This document shows, piece by piece, positions 49,864 to 62,240 of a stretch of 64,000 bases of DNA. The stretch is from Dipetalonema caudispina (taxonomy: Eukaryota; Nematoda; Chromadorea; Rhabditida; Onchocercidae): positions 62,001 to 126,000 of the forward strand of contig JABVXV010000096.1 of the NCBI GenBank assembly GCA_013365325.1, written 5' to 3'. The notes under the pieces were generated by a model that made no database searches, was not told the origin of the DNA, and saw nothing but the letters and a program-made list of their open reading frames with translations. The position numbers were made by a program, and so were the translations under genes. How positions within the stretch are numbered: the stretch's first letter is position 1; every line of letters starts with the position of its first letter.

Positions 49864-52800
49864 ATGAATACGAATGCAGCATGTAATTTGGAAAAGTTGG
49901 TGCAACGGCTTGAGACAGCAACATTGCGTCTGGAAGCATTGGGTGCCCAGAAACCAACGTTAGCACCGAAACCTATCAGAAATGGTACACCACCACCGAC
50001 TCTTCATTGTAAGCTTCGAACTTATTTCATTTTTTATACTATCTCTGATCAGAATTCTTTCACGTCTTAGACTTCTCTGTTCATGTTATTTATATAAGAT
50101 TCAAAACATTAATCATTTAATTAGAATAGGATGAAGTTTGTGCAGTAAGCCTAGCAGAAGCAATTACATGAACAATAGCTGTGTTTGTTACATAGATGAA
50201 TATGCATCTTGTTCGAAATAGTAATTATGCTCTTTTGCTTTGATCTTCGACCCGAACATAATTTTCCAGAGAATGTATTACTACTAAGGATCAGAAAATG
50301 ATGTGTATGCCACTTTACTCTGGTCATTTGCCATGACATGAGTAGTCAATTAGACACGGCACAATTAGTAATTTTTTAAGCCATTTACTTATTGGAGGGT
50401 AAGTTCCATAGATTATACATTGGAAGGTGATTAAAAATGATCTTCACTGGTTAGATCCGTACATATTGCTTTATCTCAAAGTAGCTGTAACTGATCTGGA
50501 ATAAGTGTTTCAAAATTAGATAAATCATGTGACTTTCAGCAGGTAATACACTCAGTGCTGTATTGTATGTAAGAAATTGATTTATTACGTGATTACGATC
50601 TTTTATGATCTGAAAATATATGTGTGAAGTGTTCTTTACTAGTTGAAATTTCAGTAACGTATAAGAGATTAAATGAAAACATGGCTTAAGATATAGATTA
50701 TATTCATAAACGTGGTTAATGATCTCTTAAAAATTTGACATATTAGAAATGCTTAATTGCATTCATTATGTTATACCTGATATTCTCATTTCGTTGAACA
50801 TGCTTGGATTTTCAAGCTAGTTTTAAAAGATCACAAATTTAAATTGAGACCTCAAGAAAAAACTTCCTAATAAGAAGTTCCATTTTTTCAATGACGATTC
50901 AAGTACATTGATGAATTAAAATGAATAGGTTTTTATATTTCTCAATACTACCACAGAAGCATATCACAGCAATCATTAATGTGAAGTATTTGGGTTTAAT
51001 ATCTTAAATCATTAAACTCTTCACCATGTAGTTGCCAGTATCTCCTTCGTAGTTCATTTTTCATGGGTTTAATGAGTTTTAATCACATCAGCGTTAATGT
51101 ATCAATGTCGACAGTTGCAATAGGAAGCAGAATTAGGGAAAGGCAAATCGAAGCATGTCTTCCTATTATCAGAATAGTGCTTGTTTGGTTGAAGGACTGT
51201 GTACGCATTGCTAATGTCTGGTGTGCCGTGGTGTGCGTGTTTGCATCTGTGTACATGTATTTAGCAAGGAAAATTTTAAAACGTTTTAGAACCTTTTTGT
51301 GAACTGCGTCTTGAGTTAGCCACAGATGAATGGTAGAAACGAAAAATGAAATAACACGTATGATGGTAATGAGACTAGTTTTGGTGTCGATGAGAATATA
51401 CGTTCTATGAGGCAAACAACTGCAATGGATGCTGATGAAGATGATCAGAATGTTCTTATAGGAAGCGAGAATAAACTTGTTCTCACCCTAAGGCTCCGTA
51501 TCCATAATTCTTATTCTACCTCTTTTTTTTTCGTTTTCTTTTAATTTATCGATAGCATAGATCTAGAGCTATAGCTGCATCAGTCGCAACTGCTGCTGAA
51601 ACTGCTGTAGCAGTGTTTTCGGTCAACAATTACAAGTTGAACTATCACTTTGTTCAAGTTTCTCCAACTTCAATTGATTTAAATGTTCTGATATCGTTTT
51701 TATATTATCATGATGCTTCCACTGTTTTGAGAAATTTGGCGAAATTGGAAAGATGGTTGAAGAAGGACATTAAAATCGTAGTATCTCATTTGTCTAGATT
51801 TCGTATACAACTTTATGAGATAATTCAAAGCAATATTCTGTCCGATTTTCTAATTTAGGAAACTTTTCATGTCCTTTCATCATTGGTAAATTTCCTCATT
51901 TTTTAAAAAATATTGCATGAAAAGGTCTTTAAGTAAGCGCATGTTAGCATCCAGTTTTCGCGGTATTATTTCTTCAGTTTTTAATTCTTTGGAAAATCAT
52001 TTCATCGGTTGATAAGTGTTTATCTGCTTTGTTTTTTCTTCAAGTTCTGGTCAGCTTCATTTATTCTGAGCCTCTACAAGATTTGATAACGTTTGTTTTT
52101 CTCCCTTCCGCAGTTACAATGTTCTTGAAGCCAATATCAGTTGTTTTTTGAGCTTAGAGAGGAGAGAGATAGAAAACAAAATAGTTCGTTCAATGCTGCA
52201 GGCTTTTTGAATCGTATGGAACAGTTGCTTGGTGGCACAGATCGCTGTTGAAAATTCTCGTTTAGCTTTTATGAAAATTTTCTTTGAAGATAATTTTAGT
52301 ATTCATACGGCAATGCTTCTTTTCCGAAACAACTCCTTTGTAAGATATGTAAGGATTTTCGCGCACGAGATTGCATTTTGGTGTATGAATGGTTTTTCGT
52401 AGGTAAGAAAGGACCATTGAAGGCTTAAGAAATATGCTTAACGTGATTTTTGTCGAATTGCTAAGATTTACCTGGGTTAATTTATATTTCGGTTCATGCG
52501 GTTAGAGTAATAAATGTGGCTGTATCAAGTAAAGCCGGCTTTCTGAAAGAGCTAAAAAACTCCGTTTGCTAAACTTTTGGTGTTTCGAATTCGTTTACTA
52601 TGGCTGTTGAACAGGCAGTTAGGCCTATTTAGCTTGCATCAAGCTTTTGAGAGTGTATCTCGCCATGTTCTTCATTCTTCCTGGTTGAATTGCAAAAGAG
52701 TTACAGGACTCAGCTGATAAGTTTGTGACCATTTCACCGTAAGTTATCTAGGAAGGGGTTTCGTGACAGGATATTTACTGCTCTTCGTTTTTTCTTCTTA

Positions 52801-55800
52801 CGTGGAATCTCTCACTTTATTGGGAATTCGCATTTTGATGGTTTCTAACGATTATTGAAAATTAGTATTTAATAATTTCTAATGACTTATTGTTCATTCG
52901 CTTGCTTTTTTAGTTCGGTTATGTGATCCGAAACAATATTTCCGAAAACTGAGCTTCGGAAATCGCCGTTAAACCGTCAGTTGTACTGAGAAGTTTCCTG
53001 AAGTTTTTCGGACGACTGTTTATTTGATAATGGCGTATTCTTCCAGCTTGGATTAAATTTTGTAGGCTGTGACTGACTTTGTTGTATTCACGTTACTTTT
53101 TCGCTGAAACAGGCTTTTTCACTTTTACTTGTCTCTCCTATTTTGATTTCCTGTAAAAAAGGAGAAACAAATAGAGAAAATGTTCTTCCAGAGTCCAAGA
53201 CCGTTTGGACAGCATTCTACGTCATATCGTTCGATGAATAGCAGTATGCATTCATCGTCTAGTATGACCAGTTTGCAAATGTTGGAACCGAAAAATGGAC
53301 GTGCTAGTGCACCACCAATTAGTTTTACATCCTTTTATGAGAGCAACCGTTTTGGTCCATCTGGACCACCAACGGATCATGCTTCTAATAGCACTATCAA
53401 TTTCGAACAAACGAGAACTGTCAAAGAGTCAGGTTTGGCTGAAGCTATTAAGAATATGGAACGTAATCGATCAGATATTATCAACTCAGCTGAAGCATCC
53501 ACATTTGGTTCCAAAAATTATGAGAAACATAAGACTGCATCCTTATATGACCCAACTGATTCAGGAACTTCTGTTCAGAATCTGAACATTTTCCAATCAG
53601 AGGTACGTATTCCGATATCGAAGAGCGGTGTATTCCAAGTTCAACGTCGAAATGTTAACCAACAGTTACCACCTTGTGTACGTCAAGCACAGTCTCAAAA
53701 ATCGCAGCCAGAACAGACTTTACAAAATGTTGGTCTATACCACAAAGAATATCAACGGCCGATTGCCGGTAATCAAGGCAGTCGTTTTCGTTCAAGTTCA
53801 ACGATGCCTTTTACTGAGCATGTTCCAAAGCCGGTGGTAATTCAGTCGCAACCGGTACCTATCTTCACAACTGGTGGATATGCCACTACGCAACCAACCC
53901 ATGAACACGGAAGTTTTTCTGAAGCAAGGGTTAGAAGTTCTGCTCAGTTTAATGCATCTCAGGTTCCTTTTAATGAACAACAACAACAGAAGCCAATTGC
54001 TTATCAGCAGTTGGAAAGACGTAAAAACTATGCTACGTTACATCATATAGCACCACCAAAAATAGGGCCATTGCAGAGGCGTACATCGGATCCATATTTA
54101 ATGAAAATCAATGGCAACGATTCACCAGAGAACATCGTAATGTTTAATGTCGCCAAGGGAGTTCGGGCAGAACTGGAGCAAGATCCGAAATTCAGAAGAA
54201 AAGCCGATAGTTTGGCTAGTCGAACAGCGGAACCTGTTACAGGCACATTTTCACCACCTCCTGTTAAGGAACAACCGAAACAATCTCCCTCATTACGGCA
54301 GATGGGAAATTTTTTCGAACAAAATGTTCAACAATTTCATGACATGCTTAGTACGAAAAGACCACCACCGGTACCATCAGCAGAACCATTCAATGTAGAA
54401 CATGTACGTAATATATTCCGAACAAATAACACTGTTCGCCCAGAATCGCTAGTAATAGCTAACTCCACATCTATGGATACACAAGCTAAACAGGACAGTC
54501 TGCTTCTAGAGAAGCCAATAAAATCATTAGTTGAGACGTATGACGCTCAAGATGGAATGTCTCACAATAAACTGAAGGAAGATATGCGAACTTCAGGAAT
54601 TATCAGCCAACAGACAATTAGTACCTTTACTGAGTCAGCGGATAGTGCCAGGAAACTGATAGAACAGAAGACATGTTCTGTTAGTGAAACAAGTAACAAA
54701 AATATACAAGGAAAGCCGCCGACAACATTTATCGTCGATAAACCAGTAACCGCAATAGGCACCGATAAAAGCCATGAAATGCAGAAAAAAATAACTGTAA
54801 TACAGGAAAAACCTATTGTATCTGAAGATATTGCTTTGTTAGAAAAAAATTATAATTCTCTTGCTACTTTTGCCGCACCATCTCGTCTAAACCAACCGTT
54901 TCCTATTGATGATGCAACATTCATTAGCAGTAGCGGGAAAACTCGAAACGCTACAGGCCTACCGGGGATTTTAATGAAAGATGGAAATAGCATTCGATCA
55001 GTGAATGATTCAGGAATTAAAACTCCAAAGAAAGTTGCATTTCAGTGCGACAAAGATAGTACTTATTCTACAAGGAATGAACTCGCGGGGAGTAAAAGTA
55101 AGTAATAGTCAAACCACAGGAATTTTTGAAAAACTCTTTAGGATATAATCTTTATCATAATTACTGCTTGCAAGAAAGTAAGATGTGCATTGTTTTGTTT
55201 TCCATTCAGATTTTTTTTTTTTTTTTTTTTTGCACAGATTCCTTTCGTAGACAAATTTATAATAATTTAACTTTGCTTGAATTGCATCTGTAATTATAAC
55301 TTTAATCGATGAACAGTACGTACGATTAATATGTGGTGCGATTTGAGATATCGGAATTCCCATTTCATATATTTTACATTCTTGGACGTGCGAAATTTTC
55401 CTTATACTCATTACGATGGGATTGTTGTTAGGTATTCTTCCACGTGCCATCGCAATTGCAGATGCACGAAAAGGGACATTTCAGACATTGAAGTGATTTT
55501 GCCTTTTTTTTTTTTTTTTTTAATCTGAAGCGATTGGTTTAACAAAATGAACAATCACTAAAAAACGTAATTATTCGAAGTTTAAATGTTGGGAGCTCAC
55601 AGAAATAAAAGTAGTGATTTTTTAATTGATTTTAGGATGCATGTTACTGTCTTTATGCATACCTTTGTCCCCTTCTACGTTGCAAACCGTAACGTAATCG
55701 TATTGCTTGATCAAAAGAAAAAAGTTCTTCGAAGTTCCCAAAAAAAGGACCAACAAAAGCAATAAATTTCTAGATTTAAATTTTGATTTGCGTATCAAAC

Positions 55801-58800
55801 AGTGCTTGTAGTATGAAAGTTTGTGTTTCCTTTCTATACTGACATTATGATAGTGTTCAGAGATGCTTGAGAAGTTGAGCAATTATTGAGATAGTTAACA
55901 GCAAATTTCTTAGAAACCAAATTTATTTTATGTGAAAATTTGAAGAGAAGGCGCGATGATAAATTGGGACATCATATCGTGTATTCGAGTTTTTCCCAAC
56001 TATCACTTTAATTGGTAAGAAGTTGCATCTGTTGTGCACATTTTTTTCATTAGTATTTTATGAAAATTTTAGCGTCAGCTGAAATTCCACCATCTGTTGT
56101 GCAGTATGATGATGCTATCGATGAGCCTCTTCAAAGATTGCTAAAGCTGAGTGCTGATATTGGCGATGATTTGCAAGTAGTGGTATGTCCTTCAGATCTT
56201 TTTTTTTTTATTTCTGCTTGTTTTCTATCTAGTTATATGGCTAAACATATATTAGATTGAGGAAAGTTTTGAAATTGTGACCTATAAACATTATGTGTTA
56301 TGCATTCTGAGCGAAACAAAGTCTCAGCAATGTGATATTTAAAGGAGTTTTGATTAACACGTACGTTGTATTAAGCTTTTTTCGGATAAGAGAAGGATAT
56401 CGGGTGGTTGAGAGATTTCATTTCTGGAAATGCTCTATTATATAATATGTGCACTTTTAGGGTAATAAGTTGTCGACACTTTTCACAGAGCAACGTAATT
56501 TCATTTGGTTAGCTGCTGGTCAGAAAGAACCATCGATTAATGAGCTTCAAGCAAAACTTAGCCCTCTGGTGAAGTTGATGGAGGATCTGTCAGTATTCAA
56601 AGAATCCAAAAGGAATACACCATTTTTCAACCATATTTCAGCAGCAAGTGAGGGAATTCAAGCCCTTGGATGGCTTACTGTGGTAAGATTCTTAAGACTT
56701 TCGTAAGTTTGCTCTTTTTCCCTCCCTCTGCCATGTCTTGAAATTGATCTCCTTCATACTTAGATTTCTATTTAATTAAATCTTGGAAAATATGAGATAT
56801 ATTAGCGTGGAAATGGAAGCAAGAAATTCCTCAGATTTCTTTTATGCTTTGTTTGCCATCTGTTACGGTAATTACAGAAACCAACGCCTGCACCATTTAT
56901 CAAGGATATGTTTGAAGCATCAATGTTCTTTGTGAATCGTGTCCTGAAAGAACACAAAGATAATAAGGTACGTTGTCACTGAATATCAATCATAAAGTAT
57001 GCTACAGTGTGCCTCACCTTATTTGAAAAGCTAATGTTCGATACTTTCGTTTTTAATTTTTTGTTGTCTCTATAGTTAAATAATAATGGGGTTTCCCGAA
57101 ATCATTTCACATTCTTTACAGACCCATACCGAATGGGCGAAGTCATGGTCAGATGTTTTGAATGCTTTGCAGAAATATGTACGACAAGTGCATACTACGG
57201 GTCTTGTTTGGAACAGCTGCCCAGTGAGATGATTTTATTTTCGAAGGGATCTTAGATTGCTTTAAAATATTCGTCTCTTGCTTTTCTTTATTTTCCATTT
57301 ATTGAATATTTACCATACCACATTGCTCACTAAGATAATTATTGAAAGAGAGACGGTATTAGTCAGAGGTAGTTTCTATGAAGAATAAATTTGTATTTTA
57401 GCTTTAGATCTTCGACTTATATTACGGTGGTATGAAAGATTTCCTTTCATACTATATCCAGCAGAGGGAAATCCAGTGCAAAATTTGATTCATGGACGGA
57501 AATTAAAACATGAACAAATAGAAATCAGAAAACTAGAAAATATTGAGCAGAAATAAACAAGCTGAGATTAAAAAGGTGATAGTTGCACAATAATTGTGGT
57601 TAGTCAGTTACAGTGTTTGTCATTATTCTAGGATCATGTAAAATGCCGGAATTTAGATTTCTTCCTTTTAAGGGCGCAAAGCCACCGACACTGGTAAAAC
57701 AAGTCAGTTCTAACAGCACTCCATCTGGAGGTGCGCCACCTCCGCCACCTCCTCCTGTTTTACCACCTGGTCAGTTTTTTGTGCTTCTTTGTTTGTGCTT
57801 ATATTATAAGGTGTAGGATGCTATCACCGATAGCCTAACTGGTGATTTCGAATCAAAATGGATGGTTAAAGAGCTAGCATCATAGGATCATAGGAATAAC
57901 TCATTTAAGAGGTGAATCTTCATCATATCGGGATTTACAACTGTGCTGTTATAAAAAAGAATATTACATTGAATATTCGATATTGTTATATGTTACATGT
58001 GGTTTGGTATGAACTTTAATTTTCAGAATAATAAGCTGTCATTTTAGACTTGATGTCATAACTTAGTGTTCTTGTTTGTTTTTTCCCTCATTTGATAATT
58101 GCAAAACTCCCATTAATTTAAACTTTCTTCGTCATGTTCATCATTCACTTCAATCGTTTCCATGAATAACGAGACGGTTTTTTTCTTTCTAGATCTTTTT
58201 GCCTCGGTATCATCTGGAACAAATATTTCAACCGATAAAAGTGATCGGGCAGCATTATTTGCGGAAATTAATGCCGGTGAAGAAATTACAAAACGTTTAA
58301 AAAAAGTAACACCAGATATGCAAACACATAAAAATCCGTCACTTCGGTCACAGGTACGAATATTTCCCGAAAGTTTTCTTTTTGTCTTTCATTGCGAAAT
58401 AAATTCACGTAGTGTCAAATACGGGACTTGTGTGAGTCACTAAATCCATTTTTACTTTTTGCGATTTTGAAAATTTTCATTTTATATCCATAGTAATGGG
58501 TAAGAGTTCTCTTTTGCCTCTATATTTAAATAAAGACCACTGTTTTAAAGAACGGAACCCGCATAGGTCAGGTAGATAGGCTGTTTACTAGCATTTTAAG
58601 ATGCTTTGTTCCTTTAATATTTAAAGGGAAAAAACAACGAATTACTTGAATTAGTGTCATTTGAGTGTTGCATTGCCGGTTAATTGCCGAACTATTATCA
58701 ATTCCTTATGTGTTTGATTATAGATTTGAAGTTTTTTAGCTTTTACCATACCTAATGTCCTTTAATATGATATTCTCGTGTAAATAATTTAATAGCTAGA

Positions 58801-60691
58801 AACGCTTTTGTCATCATATATTTTTTTTCACTTTTTTCATCCATCAATAAATTTCTGTATCTTTATAGCATAAAGAAATTGATTCTGGAACACGAAACAA
58901 GGAAGCAGCTCTGGCTGCAACTGACAATACCTCACCGGTAAAAAAGCAAGAAGATAAACCGCCGAAAACGTGGTTAAATAATGGCAAACAGTGGAACGTG
59001 GTAAATTTCTATTTTTTTGACGATGGGATAGGAGGGAGGGAAAGTAAGAGGAAATAAATGATGAGTAAAATTAGAAATCCTAGATAAGCAAGATGAAACG
59101 TCTTCCCTAAATTTGGATTATTTTTGAGGAATACTATAAAAATAACAACAATGTGATGGTTGAAGTCAGTGATATGAAGCAAACGGTATATGTATTCAAA
59201 TGCTTGAATAGTGTTATTCAGGTTTGATTTTTTTCACGAATAACCAATTATGCTGTTGTTTAGTTCGGGTTATTCAGTTATTCAAATTTTGTGGTTGTTT
59301 TAACTGAAGTCTGAAATCTAGCAGGTACTCAAAGAACATTCCTAAAAATTGTTTTCTATATTACAGCTGATTTCTTTTCCCATAACTGTTAGGATAATAT
59401 TGAATTGAGCAGTGCTTTCGTGTACTAAATGATGTTTTCTTGTTTTTTTATTTTCACTCAATTTCTAATTTCGTTACGGGTACCCAAGCAAAAGGAAATA
59501 ATCGTGAATTTTAATCATAAATAAAAATTTGTATTAGTTTCCCTGTGAAATTCATTTTAAAAATTGAAATTTTAGATCAAGGGAAAAGTAAATTCAGTAA
59601 CGCTGGATAGCTGCAAGAAGACATCGGTTGTATTTGATAGCCTTTTGTCGCAGCTTGAAGTGATTAATTGTCAAAGCGTGCAGATACAGGTAAATATTTT
59701 GAGGCTTTATTCACGCTTTTTCTCAGAAATGTCAAAATAGTTTGTTTAATCCACTCAATGTACACATCATTTCCTCTCATTTAATTATAATGTGGTTATT
59801 GGGAAGGACTAACTTACTCGGTTGTTTCCATTGTGTTGCTCACTTTGCCGGAACCCCACTTGGCATGGTATTGCGTTTAATAGTTTTAAACGGCCATAGA
59901 AAATACATGTGGCATTATATATAATACTTTTAAAATAATTTAATTTACTAGATTGGCTCTAGGACAGAATTATCAAAATTATATAATTTTTCTTAATATG
60001 TTTACAGACGCTCGGTGCCATGCCAACACTTTCCATCCAGAAAACTGATGGTTGTCAGGTGTATCTCAGTAAAAGTGCAATAAATGCGGAAATAATAACA
60101 AGTAAATCATCTGAGATGAATGTGCTTGTACCAGGTGCTGAAGATGGTGATTTTGTGAGTTTTGAGCTTTTTTCTCTTTCTTTTTTTGTGAAGAAAGTTG
60201 AGGTACATACAAAGGTATAAAAACAAAATAAGGTGCTGAGGTGAAATAAGTTCAAGATATGGTGTTTCAAGTAAGGAAAAATGAAGAGAGGGATAAAGGA
60301 TGATCTCCGCTTTATGATGTTTTATCTCTTGTTACTTTGTGAATTTTAATCGTGAGCAGTTAGTATTGGCTACTTCCGTTTGTTGAAAATTGGCATAGTT
60401 TTCGGCTTATTTTACTACGTTCTAGCATACATTTTAAAATAGGTGAAAAATTTTTTTTTTGTTCCCAATATAACAGATAGAACGTTCTGGAAATGATTTT
60501 TATTCTTACCGATAGCTGGAACCTTAGTAAAAAGAAGGGAAGCTGATATCACTAGAAGTCAGTAAGCGATGAATTATTACCATTCTTATTATTGCTGTAG
60601 CAAATTTCAGGTGGAATTTGCGGTGCCTGAACAGTTCAAAACAGTTTACGATGGAAAGAAATTGAAGACGACAGTATCCGATATATGCTAA
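49864..60691 (+). CDS. Adenylyl cyclase-associated protein (CAP; nematode CAS-1/CAS-2 type)
   Basis: CAP binds actin, recycles ADP-actin from cofilin and promotes nucleotide exchange; nematode CAS proteins act in muscle and early development. Exons: 49822-50008 (ATG at 49864), 56073-56182, 56461-56682, 56878-56967, 57122-57223, 57632-57769, 58193-58353, 58869-59000, 59129-59221, 59576-59689, 60008-60154 and 60611-60691. The conventional form is about 500-520 residues, normal for the family. In order it shows the RLE-type N-terminus (EKLVQRLETATLRLEALG), the helical folded domain through VHTTGLVWN, a polyproline stretch (GGAPPPPPPPVLPP), a WH2-like segment (DRAALFAEINAGEEITKRLK) and the CARP beta-helix domain (NGKQWNV, VEVSDMKQTVYVFKC, IQKTDGCQVYLSKS, KSSEMNVLVPG, AVPEQFKT), ending TTVSDIC. 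All joins are in phase except 57223 to 57632, where a micro-exon, the weaker donor at 57201 or an indel must intervene. The orthologue (cas-1 or cas-2) cannot be chosen by eye. Confidence 0.95.
50009..53179 (+). other. First core CAP intron, left part; promoter region of the large alternative exon
   Basis: This stretch is unusually free of long A/T runs and visibly richer in G and C than the DNA before 49 kb. Open frames on both strands (for example 51063-51302 + and 51083-51415 -) overlap each other and lack supporting splice sites or protein-like composition. A TGAAACAG acceptor ends at 53111, 68 bases before the large exon's ATG, and could be a spliced-leader site. I see no separate gene. 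Confidence 0.45.
53110..53111 (+). promoter_or_regulatory. Possible spliced-leader acceptor for the large CAP first exon
   Basis: The sequence tttttcgctgaaacag ends at 53111. An in-frame TGA at 53144-53146 lies between it and the ATG at 53180, so this would be a 5' leader and not a coding join. Confidence 0.3.
53180..55097 (+). CDS. Large alternative first exon of CAP encoding a 639-residue disordered head
   Basis: A single uninterrupted frame from ATG 53180 runs 639 codons plus one base to a perfect donor (GTAAGT at 55098-55103). The phase (1) matches the next CAP exon at 56073, which also accepts the core exon 49822-50008. Splicing gives Thr at the junction, then SAEIPPSVVQYDD and the rest of CAP, about 1,100 residues in all. 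The head replaces the RLE-type N-terminus. It is Ser/Gln/Pro/Asn-rich with no known fold. Visible motifs are RRTSD (residues 300-304, kinase-site-like), KRPPPVP (393-399, SH3-like) and KKVAF (617-621, resembling the RVxF dock for protein phosphatase 1). It cannot be an internal exon after 50008: the only acceptor of the right phase (53173-53174) would create UAG. If the donor is not used, it would be a nested 641-residue gene. Confidence 0.65.
55098..56072 (+). other. Intron before the common CAP exons
   Basis: A perfect GTAAGT donor lies at the left edge and an AATTTTAG acceptor at 56071-56072. It contains a T22-type run near 55209. Open frames in it (55109-55450 - and 55622-55882 -) have no support. 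Confidence 0.6.
57224..57631 (+). other. CAP intron with a phase gap
   Basis: The donor GTGAGA at 57224 leaves phase 0, but the next recognisable exon at 57632 needs an incoming phase 1. A 19-base micro-exon such as 57408-57426 (acceptor ctttag, donor GTGGTA, reading IFDLYY) would restore the frame, but its sites are weak. The downstream exon is securely read as PEFRFLPFKGAKPPT followed by polyproline. Confidence 0.5.
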
Positions 60692-62240
60692 AGGTGCGCA
60701 GTATATCTTTGTCCTCGCGCTATATATTAATTAAGCAACGAATAGTTTTTAGTTATACTCTCTTTTCTGAATTAATTAAGGAGCAGAGAGGAAGTTTGCA
60801 CTTCAAAAATCGAAGGGAGATGTATTCAATTTGTTGAAGAACTATTACTGTAAATTGTATTAGAACGAAATCTCTTATTTATTTATTTTTTTTCTAGTGA
60901 GTTCCTTATTGAAATTGTGAATTCTCTGTAGACATTTTGCTCTTAAAAAAAAAATGCCTTTTGAAGCGTCATGCTATGTTGCATTTCTATTATTCAGTGG
61001 ATGCTTGTACTATCCTTTTGTTTTTTCTTTTTTTTTTTTTTTTTTTAATTTAAGTTTAAATTATATATATGTAACGATTCATCATCCTTGCTATCAATAT
61101 GCACATGCTTTATTATTATATGACGGTTATATCTTACTCTTTTTTCTTTCGCATGCGATTTTCCTGTTTGCTGCTTTATATCGTCTTTTACTTATGTGCC
61201 ACCTCTTTTCCGATACAATTATTCTAGTTTTGTTTATCCTTTTTTCAGGATAGAGTCTATCTCCACCCGTAAACTAAAAGGTGCTCATTTGAAAGGTGGA
61301 ATAGAGTTTAGATCATGTTTACAAGTAGATGTTATGTTTTTGGAAAGCTTTAAAGTATTCATCAGAAAGATGAGTACTTTAACTGTTTAAAAAGTGTAAC
61401 AAAATACAAAATGAATCTAGGATATGTTTTAGCGATTGGTTGTAACTAAACTTTGTACTTTGTACTTTTGCAAACTTTAAATGCTTATCTTTAAAGTAGA
61501 ACGAAGTTAGAATCATACTGTATTTTTAATTAAGCAACACATAAATCTCAGCTAAATTCAGTAATATTCGTTTTTTGGATTAGCTAAGTCAAGAATAGAT
61601 GGGAAGTTTTGCAATTAAAAAAAATGCGAGGAAGCCATCTTTCACTCTTTAAAGTGCATGATTGTTATTTTAGGTCAAGGCGCCGTCGACCAGTATCTTT
61701 AAAGTTTTTAAATTCGTATGAATATTTATATTACATGTACGTATGTGATATTTTGTAGGTTATTACCGTAATTAATTGATATCTTATCAGCTTGTTATAT
61801 TGTCAACGAAAAAAAAAAGATGAAATAACGGAGCAGGCTGTCACTATAAACATGGAAAATCCGATATATGTACAACACATATGTGATTGTCTCTTAGAAG
61901 CCTCACAATGAATTGATATCTATTGCTTTTCAGTTTACAGTTTCGCCGAAATCGGAAATAAGATTTGGATAACTTGGTTCATTTGTTGAAAAGGGAATTT
62001 GTCTGCATTTCTATCAGTTTAGTATATTCTATACATATTACTGATTTATTATTAAATCATTTATTCAAAATTTACCCTAAAAAAAAAAAGAAAAAAAAAC
62101 AATGCACAAAAAGGATTAAAATCAGAGATGTTGTAGTAATAAGCATTTGTGTAACACTATTTGATTCAAAATAAAGTTGTAAATTCAAATATCTAATTTT
62201 TAGATCTTTTCTTCAATGATCAATATCTTTCATAAATAAA
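60692..62240 (+). other. 3' region of the CAP gene
   Basis: The stop codon is immediately followed by AAG|GTGCGC, a possible donor. A TTTTTTCAG acceptor at 61240-61248 could make a 3'UTR intron. AATAAA words at 62170-62175 and 62235-62240 are the first clear poly(A) signals I see. The frame after 61249 (45 codons to 61390) is probably non-coding. Confidence 0.35.
62170..62175 (+). terminator. Possible CAP polyadenylation signal
   Basis: AATAAA about 1.5 kb after the CAP stop, with a second copy at 62235. The distance is long for a nematode 3'UTR unless a 3'UTR intron is removed. Confidence 0.3.

Noticed and set aside
51063..51415. Overlapping open frames on both strands in the CAP intron
   Set aside because: Neither has splice sites, balanced composition or a recognisable motif. 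The GC-richer DNA there simply has fewer stops.
53295..54762. Additional open frames in both strands inside the large CAP head exon
   Set aside because: They are shadows of the 639-codon frame in other registers.
61249..61390. 45-codon frame after a TTTTTTCAG acceptor downstream of CAP
   Set aside because: CAP already ends with the family's normal C-terminus at 60691. A 3'UTR intron would explain the acceptor without coding.
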